Shown: positions 9,409 through 18,213, numbered from the stretch's first letter. The stretch: 64,000 nucleotides of DNA from Lachnotalea glycerini (GCF_003201285.1 NZ_QICS01000007.1:62001-126000), one strand, 5' to 3'. Notes: a model not told the origin generated them from the letters alone. Made by a program: numbers and translations.

Positions 9409-9504
9409 GCGGACAAGTTCTTTCCTATGAAAGGATAAAGTGAACAAGTCCGCATCCTGCGAAGCATTTTTATGTAATAGGACGCAATTTCTTATTACAT
9501 AAAA
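9409..9504. repeat. Dispersed intergenic repeat, copy A
   Basis: This interval shares blocks with the repeats at 11361, 45140, 50678 and 60092: TTTCCTATGAAA, CAAGTCCGCATC, GCATCCTG and ATGTAATAGGACGCAATTTC. It ends in a hairpin (TTTTTATGTAATA paired with TATTACATAAAAA, 9467-9505). The right end runs straight into the T-tract side of the dapAB terminator. No reading frame of useful length is present. With the galK promoter, this accounts for most of the 350-bp gap between galK and dapB. Confidence 0.75.
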
Positions 9505-9550
9505 AATAAGGGCTGTCGCGCTAACTGATTGCTAGTGCGACTCCCTTATT
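9501..9550 (-). terminator. Terminator of dapAB
   Basis: On the minus strand, AATAAGGG pairs with CCCTTATT and an inner GTCGC-type stem is added; the hairpin is followed by TTTTTTATG. It lies about 50 bp after the dapB stop. Confidence 0.8.
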
Positions 9551-9603
9551 CTGTTTCTATAAGCTATATTAATTTAATCAAGAGTTGTAGTGGATTTGAT
9601 AAT

Positions 9604-10359
9604 TTATCCTATCACGTCACTCATGTCATATAAGCCTGGCGCTTTTCCTGAAAGAAATTTAGCGGCCTCTACAGCTCCCTTTCCAAAAACAGCCTTTGAA
9701 TAAGCAGTATGCTTTATTTCAATTACTTCGTCTGTCCCTGCAAATAATACTTCATGCTCTCCAACAATGGTACCACCTCTAACGACACTGATACCGATTT
9801 CTTTCTTCTCGCGTTTCTTGCGCTCTAAACTTCTGTCATATATATATTCATATTCATTATCTAATACTTGATTGATGGAATCTGCCAAGGCAAGTGCTGT
9901 TCCACTTGGTGCATCAACTTTTTGATTATGATGCTTTTCAATGATTTCCACATCATATCCTGCTGGTACAAATACCTTAGTAGCATCTTGCAGAAGTTTT
10001 AGCAGTGTATTGACTCCCAAAGACATATTAGCTGATTTCAATATAGCCACTCTCTTACTGTCCTCTTGAATTCTCTTAAGTTGTTCCTCTGATAAACCCG
10101 TTGTGCATAGAACTACCGGTATGTTTTTTGATGTACTATAGTCTAATAGTGCATCTACCGCTTTTGATGATGCAAAATCAATCATTACATCCGCCTCAAT
10201 ATTGCATTTTGCTAAGCTATTAAATACCGGGTAGTCATTTTTTTGTTCCCCATTAATATCAATCCCCGCAACAATGGTACTAAACTCATCATTTTTAACA
10301 ATTTCTGAAATAACCTGACCCATATGTCCGTTACATCCGTGCATTATAATCTTTATCAT
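9604..10359 (-). CDS. dapB: 4-hydroxy-tetrahydrodipicolinate reductase
   Basis: Second committed step of the diaminopimelate/lysine pathway, NAD(P)H dependent. Seen: N-terminal dinucleotide-binding GCNGHMG (about 8-14), catalytic EKHHNQKVDAPSGTA (His-His and Lys), and C-terminal GLYDMSDVIG. The start is ATG 10359 (MIKIIMHG), with AGAGGT 6 bases upstream; the in-frame TTG at 10374 lies at the edge of this SD. It is downstream of dapA by 37 bp and shares the lysine-riboswitch-controlled transcript. Confidence 0.96.
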   Translation of the reverse strand: MIKIIMHGCNGHMGQVISEIVKNDEFSTIVAGIDINGEQKNDYPVFNSLAKCNIEADVMIDFASSKAVDALLDYSTSKNIPVVLCTTGLSEEQLKRIQEDSKRVAILKSANMSLGVNTLLKLLQDATKVFVPAGYDVEIIEKHHNQKVDAPSGTALALADSINQVLDNEYEYIYDRSLERKKREKKEIGISVVRGGTIVGEHEVLFAGTDEVIEIKHTAYSKAVFGKGAVEAAKFLSGKAPGLYDMSDVIG

Positions 10360-10396
10360 ATTATTACCTCTCAATTGTAGCTATATAAATTAAGCT

Positions 10397-11287
10397 TTAT
10401 GCTAATTTAAGACCAAACTCTCTCATTGCGTCAGCAAGTTTTTTAGCATGTGCTTCTTCCATTTCAGTTAATGGCATTCTTAATGGTCCAACTTTCATTC
10501 CCATCAGATTCATAGCCTTTTTTACAGGAATCGGATTTACTTCACAGAATAGCTGTTCGATTAAAGGTAATGCCTTGAGCTGCAATTTGCGACTTTTTTC
10601 TATCTTATTGTCAAGATACATAGCAACGATATCGTGAGTTTCCTGTGGTGCGATATTAGAAAGTACAGAAATAACGCCAAGCCCACCTAGGGATAATAAT
10701 GGAACAATTTGATCATCATTGCCTGAATATAAATCAATGTCTCCATTCGTAAGATGCATCAGTTTCGTTACTTGTGAAATATTTCCACTTGCTTCCTTAA
10801 TCGCAACAATATTATCTACTTCCTTTACAAGCTTAGCTGCTGTTTCTGGAAGAATATTACATCCTGTTCTGCTTGGAACGTTGTACATTACAATCGGTAT
10901 ATTAATATTCTTAGCAATTGTCGTATAATGAGCAATGAGACCATTTTGAGTAGCCTTGTTGTAATAAGGCGTTACGATTAATACTCCGTCTGCCCCGTGT
11001 TGCTGCGCTTCTTTTGAAAGATAAATTGCTGTATCAGTACAATTAGAGCCTGTTCCCGCAATAACCGGAACTCTTTTTTTAGTTCTGTCAACCGCCACCT
11101 TAATGCATTCTAAATGCTCTTCATGGGTAAGGGTGGAAGCTTCTCCTGTTGTCCCACAAATAACTATCGAATCTGTTCCATTGTCAATTTGAAAATCGAT
11201 AATCTCCTCTAATTTTTCGAAATTTACATCCCCATTATCTTTAAATGGTGTAATAATTGCTACACCTGCTCCTTTAAAAATAGCCAT
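10397..11287 (-). CDS. dapA: 4-hydroxy-tetrahydrodipicolinate synthase
   Basis: Class I aldolase-fold lyase condensing pyruvate with aspartate semialdehyde. Seen: GTTGEASTL (about 45-53), the tyrosine motif MYNVPSRTG (about 133-141), and the Schiff-base lysine in VAIKEASGN (about 161). At 296 aa it is of normal length. AAGGAGG precedes the ATG by 9 bases. The gene lies downstream of a lysine riboswitch and its terminator, with a dispersed repeat between the terminator and the gene. Confidence 0.97.
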   Translation of the reverse strand: MAIFKGAGVAIITPFKDNGDVNFEKLEEIIDFQIDNGTDSIVICGTTGEASTLTHEEHLECIKVAVDRTKKRVPVIAGTGSNCTDTAIYLSKEAQQHGADGVLIVTPYYNKATQNGLIAHYTTIAKNINIPIVMYNVPSRTGCNILPETAAKLVKEVDNIVAIKEASGNISQVTKLMHLTNGDIDLYSGNDDQIVPLLSLGGLGVISVLSNIAPQETHDIVAMYLDNKIEKSRKLQLKALPLIEQLFCEVNPIPVKKAMNLMGMKVGPLRMPLTEMEEAHAKKLADAMREFGLKLA

Positions 11288-11360
11288 GCCTAATATCCTC
11301 CTTAAATTAACCTATTCACTTAATTAATCTGGTAATATAGTCTATCCATTCAATAATATT

Positions 11361-11537
11361 TTTGTGCATCCTGCAAAAAACAAAGTGTCTCGCAGACACT
11401 CGCGCGCCCAAGTGGATTGCAAAGCAATGACATTCCTTTTTGCGAGATGCGCATTTTAACACGTAGTGCCTTTTATTTAATAGGAATCAAAGCTTTTATA
11501 CGTTACCATAACAAGGTCTTTCCTATGAAATAAAAAA
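11361..11537. repeat. Dispersed intergenic repeat, copy B (in dapA leader)
   Basis: It contains the family blocks GTGCATCCTGC (about 11363), TTTATACGTTACC...AACAAGGTCTTTCCTATGAAAT and the end inverted repeat TTTATTTAATAGGA against TCCTATGAAATAAA. The central part (GTGTCTCGCAGACAC and CGCGCGCCC) differs from other copies and holds its own small hairpin. Its right end is the T-tract of the riboswitch terminator. It lies in the transcribed dapA leader, so read-through mRNA should carry it. Confidence 0.75.
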
Positions 11538-11562
11538 AGAGCCGACGCGGTGCATCAGACTC
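11531..11562 (-). terminator. Expression-platform terminator of the lysine riboswitch
   Basis: On the minus strand, GAGTCTGATGC pairs with GCGTCGGCTC (10 bp, one bulged T, loop ACC) and is followed by TTTTTTTA. It lies directly after the lysine aptamer, so it is the likely attenuation point ahead of dapA. Confidence 0.85.
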
Positions 11563-11582
11563 CAAAAAGATTTCTTTTTCAG

Positions 11583-11775
11583 TACTTTCTTCCAGATAGC
11601 GCACCATCTTAAATTTAAGATGACAGTCATACAATTATTTATCGCATGCCCAGCAAAATATACACAGGATATATATTACTTCGGCGTTTTTCCCTTTCAA
11701 TTACCCTCCTCTATGCCTGACATATCAGATAATTTACTCATGTTAAACGCAACCTCTACCAAAGCAGTTTATTAC
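11583..11775 (-). ncRNA. Lysine riboswitch (L box) upstream of dapAB
   Basis: Read on the minus strand, the conserved L-box elements occur in order: GGTAGAGGTTGCG (11760-11748), GAGTAA, GCCGAAGTAA (11686-11677), GCTGGGC (about 11654-11648), CTGTCATC followed by a self-complementary helix (CATCTTAAATTTAAGATG), and GCGCTATCTGGA (11602-11591). These match the core of the lysine aptamer as known from B. subtilis lysC. A strong intrinsic terminator follows, so lysine binding should terminate transcription before dapA. Confidence 0.92.
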
Positions 11776-11798
11776 TGCTACCTTATTAAGTTGTTTTA

Positions 11799-11827
11799 AC
11801 TATAACATTATTCATATCGGCTGTCAA
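11799..11827 (-). promoter_or_regulatory. Sigma-A promoter of the riboswitch-dapAB transcript
   Basis: TTGACA (11827-11822) and TATAGT (11804-11799) with a 17-bp spacer on the minus strand; transcription should begin near 11792, about 30 bp ahead of the first aptamer core motif. Confidence 0.88.
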
Positions 11828-11978
11828 TAAGCATTTATGCATTGAATGCATAATTACCCATTTCTTGTAGTGATATTCTTAGTTTCATCCTTGATTTGGT
11901 TGAAAGTAAATGATATTATTATTCTAATGACAAAGTATTAAACAATATAATTTCGCATTTGCGAAAATGGAGGATATT

Positions 11979-13130
11979 ATGACAACAAATGAAAAAGCTT
12001 TACTTCTTCATGAAAAATGGAATGGCAAGCTTGAAACCGTATCGAAAACACCTGTCAAATCACGAGAAGACCTAAGTCTTGCTTACACCCCTGGTGTAGC
12101 GGAACCCTGTAAAGTGATTGCTAAGGATCGGGAGGCTGCCTACAAATATACTATCAAATCAAATATGGTAGCCGTCGTATCGGATGGAAGCGCGGTTTTG
12201 GGTCTTGGAAATATCGGTCCTTACGCTGCCATGCCGGTTATGGAGGGAAAGGCTGTATTGTTCAAAGAATTTGGTAATGTAAACGCATTTCCTATCTGTC
12301 TTGATACACAGGATACAGAAGAGATCATCAAGACTGTGGTAAACATCGCTCCTGCCTTTGGTGGAATCAATCTTGAGGATATCTCTGCTCCCCGCTGTTT
12401 TGAAATTGAAGAACGTCTAAATGATTTGCTCGATATTCCTGTCTTTCATGATGATCAACATGGTACTGCCATTGTAGTATTAGCTGGAATCATTAATGCT
12501 TTAAAGGTTACGGGTAAAAATAAGGAAACCTGTCGTGTGGTAGTAAATGGTGCTGGTTCTGCTGGTATTGCCATCACGAAGCTTTTATTGACCTATGGCT
12601 TTCAAAATATTACAATGTGTGACAAATGTGGTATGATATCAAAAGATACTATGGATTTAAATTGGATGCAGCAAAATATGACAGAAGTTACAAACCTTTC
12701 CAATCAGTCAGGAAGCTTAGCCGATGCATTAAAAGGTGCCGATATTTTTGTTGGAGTATCTGCTCCTAACATTGTAACTGCCGAGATGGTAACCTCTATG
12801 AATCAAGATGCAATCCTTTTTGCAATGGCCAATCCAATACCGGAGATTATGCCTGATATTGCAAAGGCTGCCGGTGCAAAAGTAGTTGGGACCGGACGTT
12901 CGGACTTTCCCAACCAGGTAAATAACGTAGTCGCTTTTCCTGGTATTTTCAAAGGCGCTTTAGAAGGTCGAGCTGAGAGAATTACAGAGGAAATGAAATT
13001 AGCTGCTGCGAATGCGATCGCTGGCTTAGTGTCTGATGAGAATTTAAACGAAGATAATATTATGCCGGAGGCATTTGATCCACGTGTTGCTGACGTAGTC
13101 AGTAAAGCCGTTAAGGATCATATTAAATAA
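11979..13130 (+). CDS. NAD(P)-dependent malic enzyme (malate to pyruvate)
   Basis: Oxidative decarboxylation of malate to pyruvate and CO2. Seen: YTPGVAEPC (about 37-45), the malic-enzyme signature region GSAVLGLGNIGPYAAMPVME with KAVLFKEF, the metal site FEIEERL...PVFHDDQHGTA, and the nucleotide-binding NGAGSAGIA. The short (about 383 aa) bacterial form lacks extra C-terminal domains. The start at 11979 is chosen because GGAGG lies 5 bases upstream; the ATG at 11967 overlaps that SD. Cofactor preference cannot be read. The radical-SAM gene begins 2 bp after its stop. Confidence 0.93.
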   Translation: MTTNEKALLLHEKWNGKLETVSKTPVKSREDLSLAYTPGVAEPCKVIAKDREAAYKYTIKSNMVAVVSDGSAVLGLGNIGPYAAMPVMEGKAVLFKEFGNVNAFPICLDTQDTEEIIKTVVNIAPAFGGINLEDISAPRCFEIEERLNDLLDIPVFHDDQHGTAIVVLAGIINALKVTGKNKETCRVVVNGAGSAGIAITKLLLTYGFQNITMCDKCGMISKDTMDLNWMQQNMTEVTNLSNQSGSLADALKGADIFVGVSAPNIVTAEMVTSMNQDAILFAMANPIPEIMPDIAKAAGAKVVGTGRSDFPNQVNNVVAFPGIFKGALEGRAERITEEMKLAAANAIAGLVSDENLNEDNIMPEAFDPRVADVVSKAVKDHIK

Positions 13131-13132
13131 TT

Positions 13133-14062
13133 ATGTTCAAGAATCAGGCATGGAACGAAAAACGGTATTTCTCATTGGACAGCTATTTAAAGAATACTTA
13201 CGGCGAGAAGATATATAAGCTGTCGCTAAATGGAGGTATGACTTGCCCCAACCGTGATGGTACGCTTGGAAACAATGGTTGCATTTTTTGCAGCGAGGGC
13301 GGTTCAGGGGATTTTGCAGCCAACCCTCTTCTTTCCATAACTGAGCAAATAGAAGAGGCAAAGGACTTGGTTAAGAGTAAGACGACTAGTCGAAGATTTA
13401 TAGCTTACTTTCAGGCTTATACAAATACCTATGCACCAATTGAATATCTTCGTAAAATATTTTATGAAGCCATTTTTCATCCTGATATTGCTATTTTATC
13501 AATTGCTACAAGACCAGATTGCCTCAGTGATAATATTTTATTGCTTTTAGGCGAGCTCAATTGTATAAAGCCAGTTTGGATTGAACTGGGACTTCAAACA
13601 ATACACGAAAAAAGTGCCCAATTAATAAGACGCGGCTATCCTTTATTCTGCTTAGAAGAAGCCGTTTTCAGACTGACTTCACTTCATATTAATGTAATTA
13701 TTCATATTATATTGGGTCTTCCAAATGAAAGCTTTGAAGATATGCTTAAGACGGCTGATTACATTAGTAAATTACCAATTGGCGGAATTAAACTTCAATT
13801 ACTTCATGTATTAAAAAATACCGATTTAGCTGACCTGTATTTTAATACAAATTTTCATATTTTATCTTTAGAAGAATATACTGATATAGTAATTAAAATT
13901 TTGGAACGTCTTCCTTCTGATATAGTAGTTCATCGAATTACAGGAGATGGTCCAAAAAATCTTTTAATAGAACCCTTGTGGAGCGCTGATAAAAAGCGAG
14001 TTTTAAATACTATTCACAAAGAATTTCGCTTAAGAGACACCTGGCAGGGTAAGCTTACATAA
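13133..14062 (+). CDS. Radical SAM protein, YhcC/TIGR01212 family
   Basis: A 309-aa radical SAM enzyme. The cluster motif is the family-specific CPNRDGTLGNNGCIFC (about 38-53, C-x11-C-x2-C) rather than the plain CxxxCxxC, followed by EGGSGDF. GLQT and HIILGLPNES match the conserved YhcC blocks. The reaction is not established for the family. It begins 2 bp after the malic enzyme stop, with only a weak SD (AAGGA, 14 bases away), suggesting translational coupling. Confidence 0.88.
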   Translation: MFKNQAWNEKRYFSLDSYLKNTYGEKIYKLSLNGGMTCPNRDGTLGNNGCIFCSEGGSGDFAANPLLSITEQIEEAKDLVKSKTTSRRFIAYFQAYTNTYAPIEYLRKIFYEAIFHPDIAILSIATRPDCLSDNILLLLGELNCIKPVWIELGLQTIHEKSAQLIRRGYPLFCLEEAVFRLTSLHINVIIHIILGLPNESFEDMLKTADYISKLPIGGIKLQLLHVLKNTDLADLYFNTNFHILSLEEYTDIVIKILERLPSDIVVHRITGDGPKNLLIEPLWSADKKRVLNTIHKEFRLRDTWQGKLT

Positions 14063-14100
14063 TCTGCCACAATGCAGTCATGATATAGGAGGTATAATAG

Positions 14101-14616
14101 ATGTCTGAACCACTAACACTTTACAAATTGATAGTTTTATATATGCTTGATAAGGTTAGCTTTCCGCTTACTGAGGCTCAAATAACAGATTTTATATTAG
14201 GAAAAGAATACACGACTTATTTTTCTCTCAGACAAGCAATTTCAGAACTTATTGATGCCGACCTAATTAAAGTTGAATCTTTTCGAAACAGTTCACATTA
14301 TCATATAACTGAAGAAGGAACGAATACACTGGAGTACTTTGGAAATAAGATTTCTGCATCTATCGTAGCTGACATTGATGAATTTTTGACTACCAATCAA
14401 TATTCTTTGCTTGATGAAGTCTCAACTACTGCTGACTATTATAAAACCACAAACAATGATTATGCAGTTGAATGCAAGGTGAAAGAAAAGAATTACGATT
14501 TAATCAGCCTGACTCTTACTGTTCCTACTAAAGAGCAGGCCAATTCAATATGCAATAACTGGAAAAACGAAAGTCAAGAAGTTTATGCTTATCTTATGGA
14601 TAAGCTGATGAGATAA
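14101..14616 (+). CDS. DUF4364 family protein
   Basis: A 171-aa protein that matches the DUF4364 family of Clostridia: the N-terminal half looks like a winged helix (LYKLIVLYMLDKVSFPLTEAQ, then LRQAISELIDADLI and HYHITEEGTNTLEYF, about 8-80), and a second half of beta-rich sequence of unknown role follows. A DNA-binding function is inferred from the wing-like half only. AGGAGG lies 8 bases before the ATG. It is the last gene of the plus-strand run starting with malic enzyme. Confidence 0.8.
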   Translation: MSEPLTLYKLIVLYMLDKVSFPLTEAQITDFILGKEYTTYFSLRQAISELIDADLIKVESFRNSSHYHITEEGTNTLEYFGNKISASIVADIDEFLTTNQYSLLDEVSTTADYYKTTNNDYAVECKVKEKNYDLISLTLTVPTKEQANSICNNWKNESQEVYAYLMDKLMR

Positions 14617-14642
14617 CAGGCAGAAGCAAACGCTTCTGCCTG
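14617..14642. terminator. Convergent terminator DUF4364 / rarA
   Basis: An 11-bp perfect stem (CAGGCAGAAGC against GCTTCTGCCTG) with loop AAAC immediately follows the DUF4364 stop and precedes the rarA stop by 11 bp. The T-tract is short on both sides. Confidence 0.75.
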
Positions 14643-14653
14643 TTATTTAGAAT

Positions 14654-15973
14654 CTATTCTTTTCTGATTTTTTTCATATGCTCTGTAATCTGTTTCTCAT
14701 AGCCATTCAAGGTTGGTTGGTAAAATACCATATCTTCTAATCCATCCGGTAAATATTGCTGTTTTACATAGTTATCTGGAAAATTATGAGCATACTGATA
14801 TCCATCTCCGTGCCCTAGCTTTGACGCTCCTTTATAATGAGCATCCTGCAAATGCTTTGGTATAGAGGCTGTTTTTGTTGCCTCCATAATCCCATAAGCC
14901 TTATCTATTGCTGTTATAGCCGCATTGCTCTTTGGTGCTGTTGCAATATAGGTAACTGCTTGTGCAAGAATGATTCTTGCTTCCGGCATACCAATACGCT
15001 CTGCCGCCTGTGAGGCGGCTACTGCTACACATAAAGCATTGGGGTCTGCATTGCCTACATCTTCTGATGCACATATCATAATTCTTCTGGCTATAAACGT
15101 GATACTTTCTCCTGCATACAACATTCTTGACAGATAATAAACGGCGGCATCCGGGTCTGATCCTCTCATACTTTTAATGAAAGCTGAAATAGTATCGTAG
15201 TGATTATCTCCCGATTTATCATATCGGACTACTCTTTTTTGAATACATTCCTCTGCTACCTCAAGTGTAATACGAATTTTACCATTTGAAGATTTCTCTG
15301 TAGTAAGAACTGCCAATTCAATCGCATTTAACGCACTTCTGGCATCCCCATTCGATATATCTGCCAAAAACTCTTTGGCATCCTCATCAATTTCTGCGTC
15401 ATAAGCTCCCATTCCTCTTTCGCTGTCATATACGGCTCTTTCTATGAGCTTACTAATATCCGCTTTTGCAAGGGATTTTAATTCGAATACAATAGACCGT
15501 GATAGTAAAGCAGAATTAACCTCAAAATAAGGATTTTCTGTTGTGGCGCCAATTAAAATAAGAGTGCCGTCTTCCACAAATGGTAACAAATAGTCCTGCT
15601 GTCCTTTATTAAATCTATGAATCTCGTCCACGAACAGAATCGTCTTTTTACCATACATACCAAGATTATTCTTAGCCTGGTCCACTACAAGCTCCATATC
15701 CTTTTTTCCTGCTACAGTAGCGTTAATTTGCGTAAATTCGGCACTAGTTGTATTTGCAATTACCTTTGCTATTGTAGTCTTACCTGTTCCAGGAGGACCA
15801 TAAAATATTATTGAACTTAGTTTATCCGCTTTGATGGCCCGATAAAGCAGTTTATCCTTACCTATGATATGCTGCTGTCCAACAATCTCCTCTAGCTTTG
15901 ATGGCCTTAATCTGGCAGCAAGCGGTGACTCCTTTTGCAGCGTATTGTTTCTCATATAATCAAATAAATCCAT
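14654..15973 (-). CDS. rarA: Replication-associated recombination protein A (AAA+ ATPase)
   Basis: RarA/MgsA acts at stalled replication forks. Seen: the N-terminal PLAARLRPS and EEIVGQQHII, Walker A GPPGTGKTTIAK (about 59-70), Walker B LFVDEIHRF (about 112-120), sensor 1 IGATTENPYFEVN, and the C-terminal tetramer domain (RMLYAGESITFIARR...ASEDVG). At 439 aa it is full length. AAGGAG lies 7 bases before the ATG. It begins 31 bp after the polysaccharide deacetylase gene. Confidence 0.96.
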   Translation of the reverse strand: MDLFDYMRNNTLQKESPLAARLRPSKLEEIVGQQHIIGKDKLLYRAIKADKLSSIIFYGPPGTGKTTIAKVIANTTSAEFTQINATVAGKKDMELVVDQAKNNLGMYGKKTILFVDEIHRFNKGQQDYLLPFVEDGTLILIGATTENPYFEVNSALLSRSIVFELKSLAKADISKLIERAVYDSERGMGAYDAEIDEDAKEFLADISNGDARSALNAIELAVLTTEKSSNGKIRITLEVAEECIQKRVVRYDKSGDNHYDTISAFIKSMRGSDPDAAVYYLSRMLYAGESITFIARRIMICASEDVGNADPNALCVAVAASQAAERIGMPEARIILAQAVTYIATAPKSNAAITAIDKAYGIMEATKTASIPKHLQDAHYKGASKLGHGDGYQYAHNFPDNYVKQQYLPDGLEDMVFYQPTLNGYEKQITEHMKKIRKE

Positions 15974-16004
15974 TTGTCTTCTCCTTAAAATAAGCCTTTT
16001 GTTA

Positions 16005-16694
16005 TTATAATATCATTTCCTCTACTGTTACAAACTCAAAGCCTTCACTTTGCAGTATATCTACAATCTTTAAAGCAGCAATAACTGACGTCTTATAATA
16101 ATCATGCATTAATATGATATCACCATCTTTAATATCCTTTGTTCCATTTCTAACAATTTTCTCTACATTTTCTGTTGTCCAATCAAGTGTATCCACATTC
16201 CATAACACCGGTATCATATCTAAATTACATTCCAGATTCTTATCCCATTCACCAAACGCAGGTCGAATAAATTCCGGATATTCACCCGTTATTTTATATA
16301 ATACTTCATTCGCTTTTACAATTTCTTCACATTGTTCCTTCAGGCTGATGATATTTAATTGAACATGATTGTATGTATGATTCCCAATAAGATGACCGTC
16401 ATGATATATATTTTTCACAACCTCCGGACATTGTTCCGCATTTTTACCAATTACAAAAAAGGTTGCTTTTACATTTCTCTCCTTTAGCCCATCTAATAAC
16501 TGCTGCGTATAAATCGGATGAGGACCATCATCAAAGGTTATTGCAATTTTTTTAGATTCATCCTTGCTTTTCGAGATTTCACTCTGCGTTTGTGTCACTA
16601 AATTCTGATTTTTGTTCCATGTAGTACTGACAGCAATCAATAATATGAATAAAGAGATATCAATCAATAAAAGAATACAGCATTTTAGTTTCAT
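16005..16694 (-). CDS. Membrane-anchored polysaccharide deacetylase (NodB fold)
   Basis: A 229-aa protein with one N-terminal membrane segment (about 4-22) and an extracellular NodB domain. Motif 1 TFDDGPH (about 53-59), motif 2 HTYNH (metal His pair), motif 3 RPAFGEWD (usually RPPYG), motif 4 DTLDW and motif 5 LMHD are all present, so it should be an active metal-dependent deacetylase acting on peptidoglycan or another glycan; the substrate cannot be told. The SD is weak (AAGGC). rarA follows in the same direction. Confidence 0.88.
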   Translation of the reverse strand: MKLKCCILLLIDISLFILLIAVSTTWNKNQNLVTQTQSEISKSKDESKKIAITFDDGPHPIYTQQLLDGLKERNVKATFFVIGKNAEQCPEVVKNIYHDGHLIGNHTYNHVQLNIISLKEQCEEIVKANEVLYKITGEYPEFIRPAFGEWDKNLECNLDMIPVLWNVDTLDWTTENVEKIVRNGTKDIKDGDIILMHDYYKTSVIAALKIVDILQSEGFEFVTVEEMIL

Positions 16695-16756
16695 AATACA
16701 AGCCTTTTCTTAATTATTTCTATATTAATATATGTAGAATTAAATCATTTAATCAC

Positions 16757-16790
16757 ATAAAGCCCTAAACGAACTTGTTCAGGGCTTTAT
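16757..16790 (-). terminator. Terminator overlapping the DUF4250 stop
   Basis: AAAGCCCT pairs with AGGGCTTT, with a nested GAAC/GTTC stem. The stem includes the last codons and stop of the DUF4250 gene and is followed by TTTATG on the minus strand. Confidence 0.7.
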
Positions 16791-16938
16791 CGTATTCATA
16801 ATCAATTGCTTTTAGCTGCTTAATGATATCCGATTGCATAATGTTCATGCTATTACACATTTCCTCTAAGCTTGGGTAAAAATCTCTTAGCTGTGTATTG
16901 ACATAGCTAAGTAGTATGAACGGATCCTTTGGTAACAT
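16765..16938 (-). CDS. DUF4250 family small protein (57 aa)
   Basis: A short gene found by translating the gap below the HD-GYP gene: it begins MLPKDPFILLSYVNTQL and continues DFYPSLEEMC..IKQLKAIDYEYD. This matches my recollection of DUF4250, small single-domain proteins of Clostridia. GAGG lies 5 bases before the ATG, and the gene starts 19 bp after the HD-GYP stop, so the two are probably cotranscribed. Function unknown. Confidence 0.8.
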   Translation of the reverse strand: MLPKDPFILLSYVNTQLRDFYPSLEEMCNSMNIMQSDIIKQLKAIDYEYDKALNKFV

Positions 16939-16957
16939 AACTGCCTCTTTCTGATTT

Positions 16958-18031
16958 CTATAATACTTCTTCTATTTCTAAATTTCTCTCCATATTCAAG
17001 TCAATGAAACCATATTTTGTTCTTATCAATGGTCTGCTTTTTTCTTGTTCATTGATCAAAATTATTTCACCTTCTATTCCATTTGTCAAGATAACCCTGT
17101 TATGCAAAAAGGTTTCACCTGTTTTTTCAATAAAAGGTAATAAAAACTTACTCTCAAATAGGTCATAACCCTCTCTCTTAAAATAATCGAAAAACTTAAA
17201 TGGAGAATGAGATAAAATACGGTTTTTGGATGTCATATTATCATAAATATCTGCAATCGCAACAATTTGCGCATATTCACATATTTCCATAAGACCATAA
17301 GGATATCCGCTGCCATTTCTACGTTCATGATGCTGACATGCTACCTGCTTTACTCTTTCATCTAGATTCGTATTCTTTAAAATTTCATATCCTCTAATGG
17401 TATGAAGCTTCATTATCTCTTGTTCTGCCTGATTAAGCTCTGCTTCTCTTTTAAGATTTAGTTCTTCAAAAATAGGTATCTTACCAATATCATGTAAAAG
17501 ACCTGATAATGTCAGAACCTCAATTTCCTCCTGACTCTTATTCAGCCATATTCCAAACATCATGCATATTATGGCAACATTATAGCTATGGGTATATGTT
17601 TCATCATCTCGTTGCTTCAAATTCCTTAACAAGCAAAATACTTGAGATTTACTGGAACTTTCCAAAATGAGCTGATTAATATTATTAAGTATTCGCTTCT
17701 GATCAATGTGCTCTGTACCATATACAATCTCATTAATTGCATCCTTGAATTCATGCACACTTTCCATATATTTTTGTTTGAATTCCTGAAATTCTAAGCT
17801 TTCTGTAATTTGAATGCCCTGCTCATTTCTTTCGTGCATTATGATTATGTCACTTATTTGATTATACACTTTAACTCTTTCAATCGAATAAAGTTTAAAA
17901 CGTAAAATCGTTTTTTCTGAAATAGGAAGCTCGTGTGACACAATCAAATGCCCTCTGTTGTCATATACATCTTCTGCCACCACCATACCAGGATTAAGCT
18001 GATCTACCACTAATACACTCGTACTGTTCAT
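16958..18031 (-). CDS. HD-GYP domain protein (probable c-di-GMP phosphodiesterase)
   Basis: A soluble protein of about 357 aa. An N-terminal beta-rich region like that of other HD-GYP proteins (LVVDQLNPGMVVAEDVYD) precedes an HD-GYP domain: LLHDIGKIPI (HD pair), HTIRGYEIL, HHERRNGSGYPYGL (HHE and the GYP motif), and ADIYDNMTS. All metal and GYP residues expected for cyclic-di-GMP hydrolysis are visible. The start is ATG 18031, preceded by GGTGA; the in-frame TTG at 18043 is upstream of it. DUF4250 follows closely. Confidence 0.88.
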   Translation of the reverse strand: MNSTSVLVVDQLNPGMVVAEDVYDNRGHLIVSHELPISEKTILRFKLYSIERVKVYNQISDIIIMHERNEQGIQITESLEFQEFKQKYMESVHEFKDAINEIVYGTEHIDQKRILNNINQLILESSSKSQVFCLLRNLKQRDDETYTHSYNVAIICMMFGIWLNKSQEEIEVLTLSGLLHDIGKIPIFEELNLKREAELNQAEQEIMKLHTIRGYEILKNTNLDERVKQVACQHHERRNGSGYPYGLMEICEYAQIVAIADIYDNMTSKNRILSHSPFKFFDYFKREGYDLFESKFLLPFIEKTGETFLHNRVILTNGIEGEIILINEQEKSRPLIRTKYGFIDLNMERNLEIEEVL

Positions 18032-18173
18032 TTCATCACCCAACTTTCTTTACGGGAAATATTAACACAGTTACTTTGTTAGACTTATTATACTACACTC
18101 AATAAAATTTGTCTTGAATTTCCTGATAAAATTGGGGTATTTTATAAGATTTTAGATTATTAGATATATTTCT

Positions 18174-18213
18174 AAGTAATAACAGCGAAACTTATATTTC
18201 ACCGTTATTACTT
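18174..18213 (-). terminator. Probable terminator of clpB
   Basis: AAGTAATAAC pairs with GTTATTACTT (10 bp) with partial inner pairing, 50 bp after the clpB stop. There is no clear T-tract, so confidence is moderate. An imperfect triple repeat of TTTACATTAATCC lies at 18242-18270. Confidence 0.5.
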
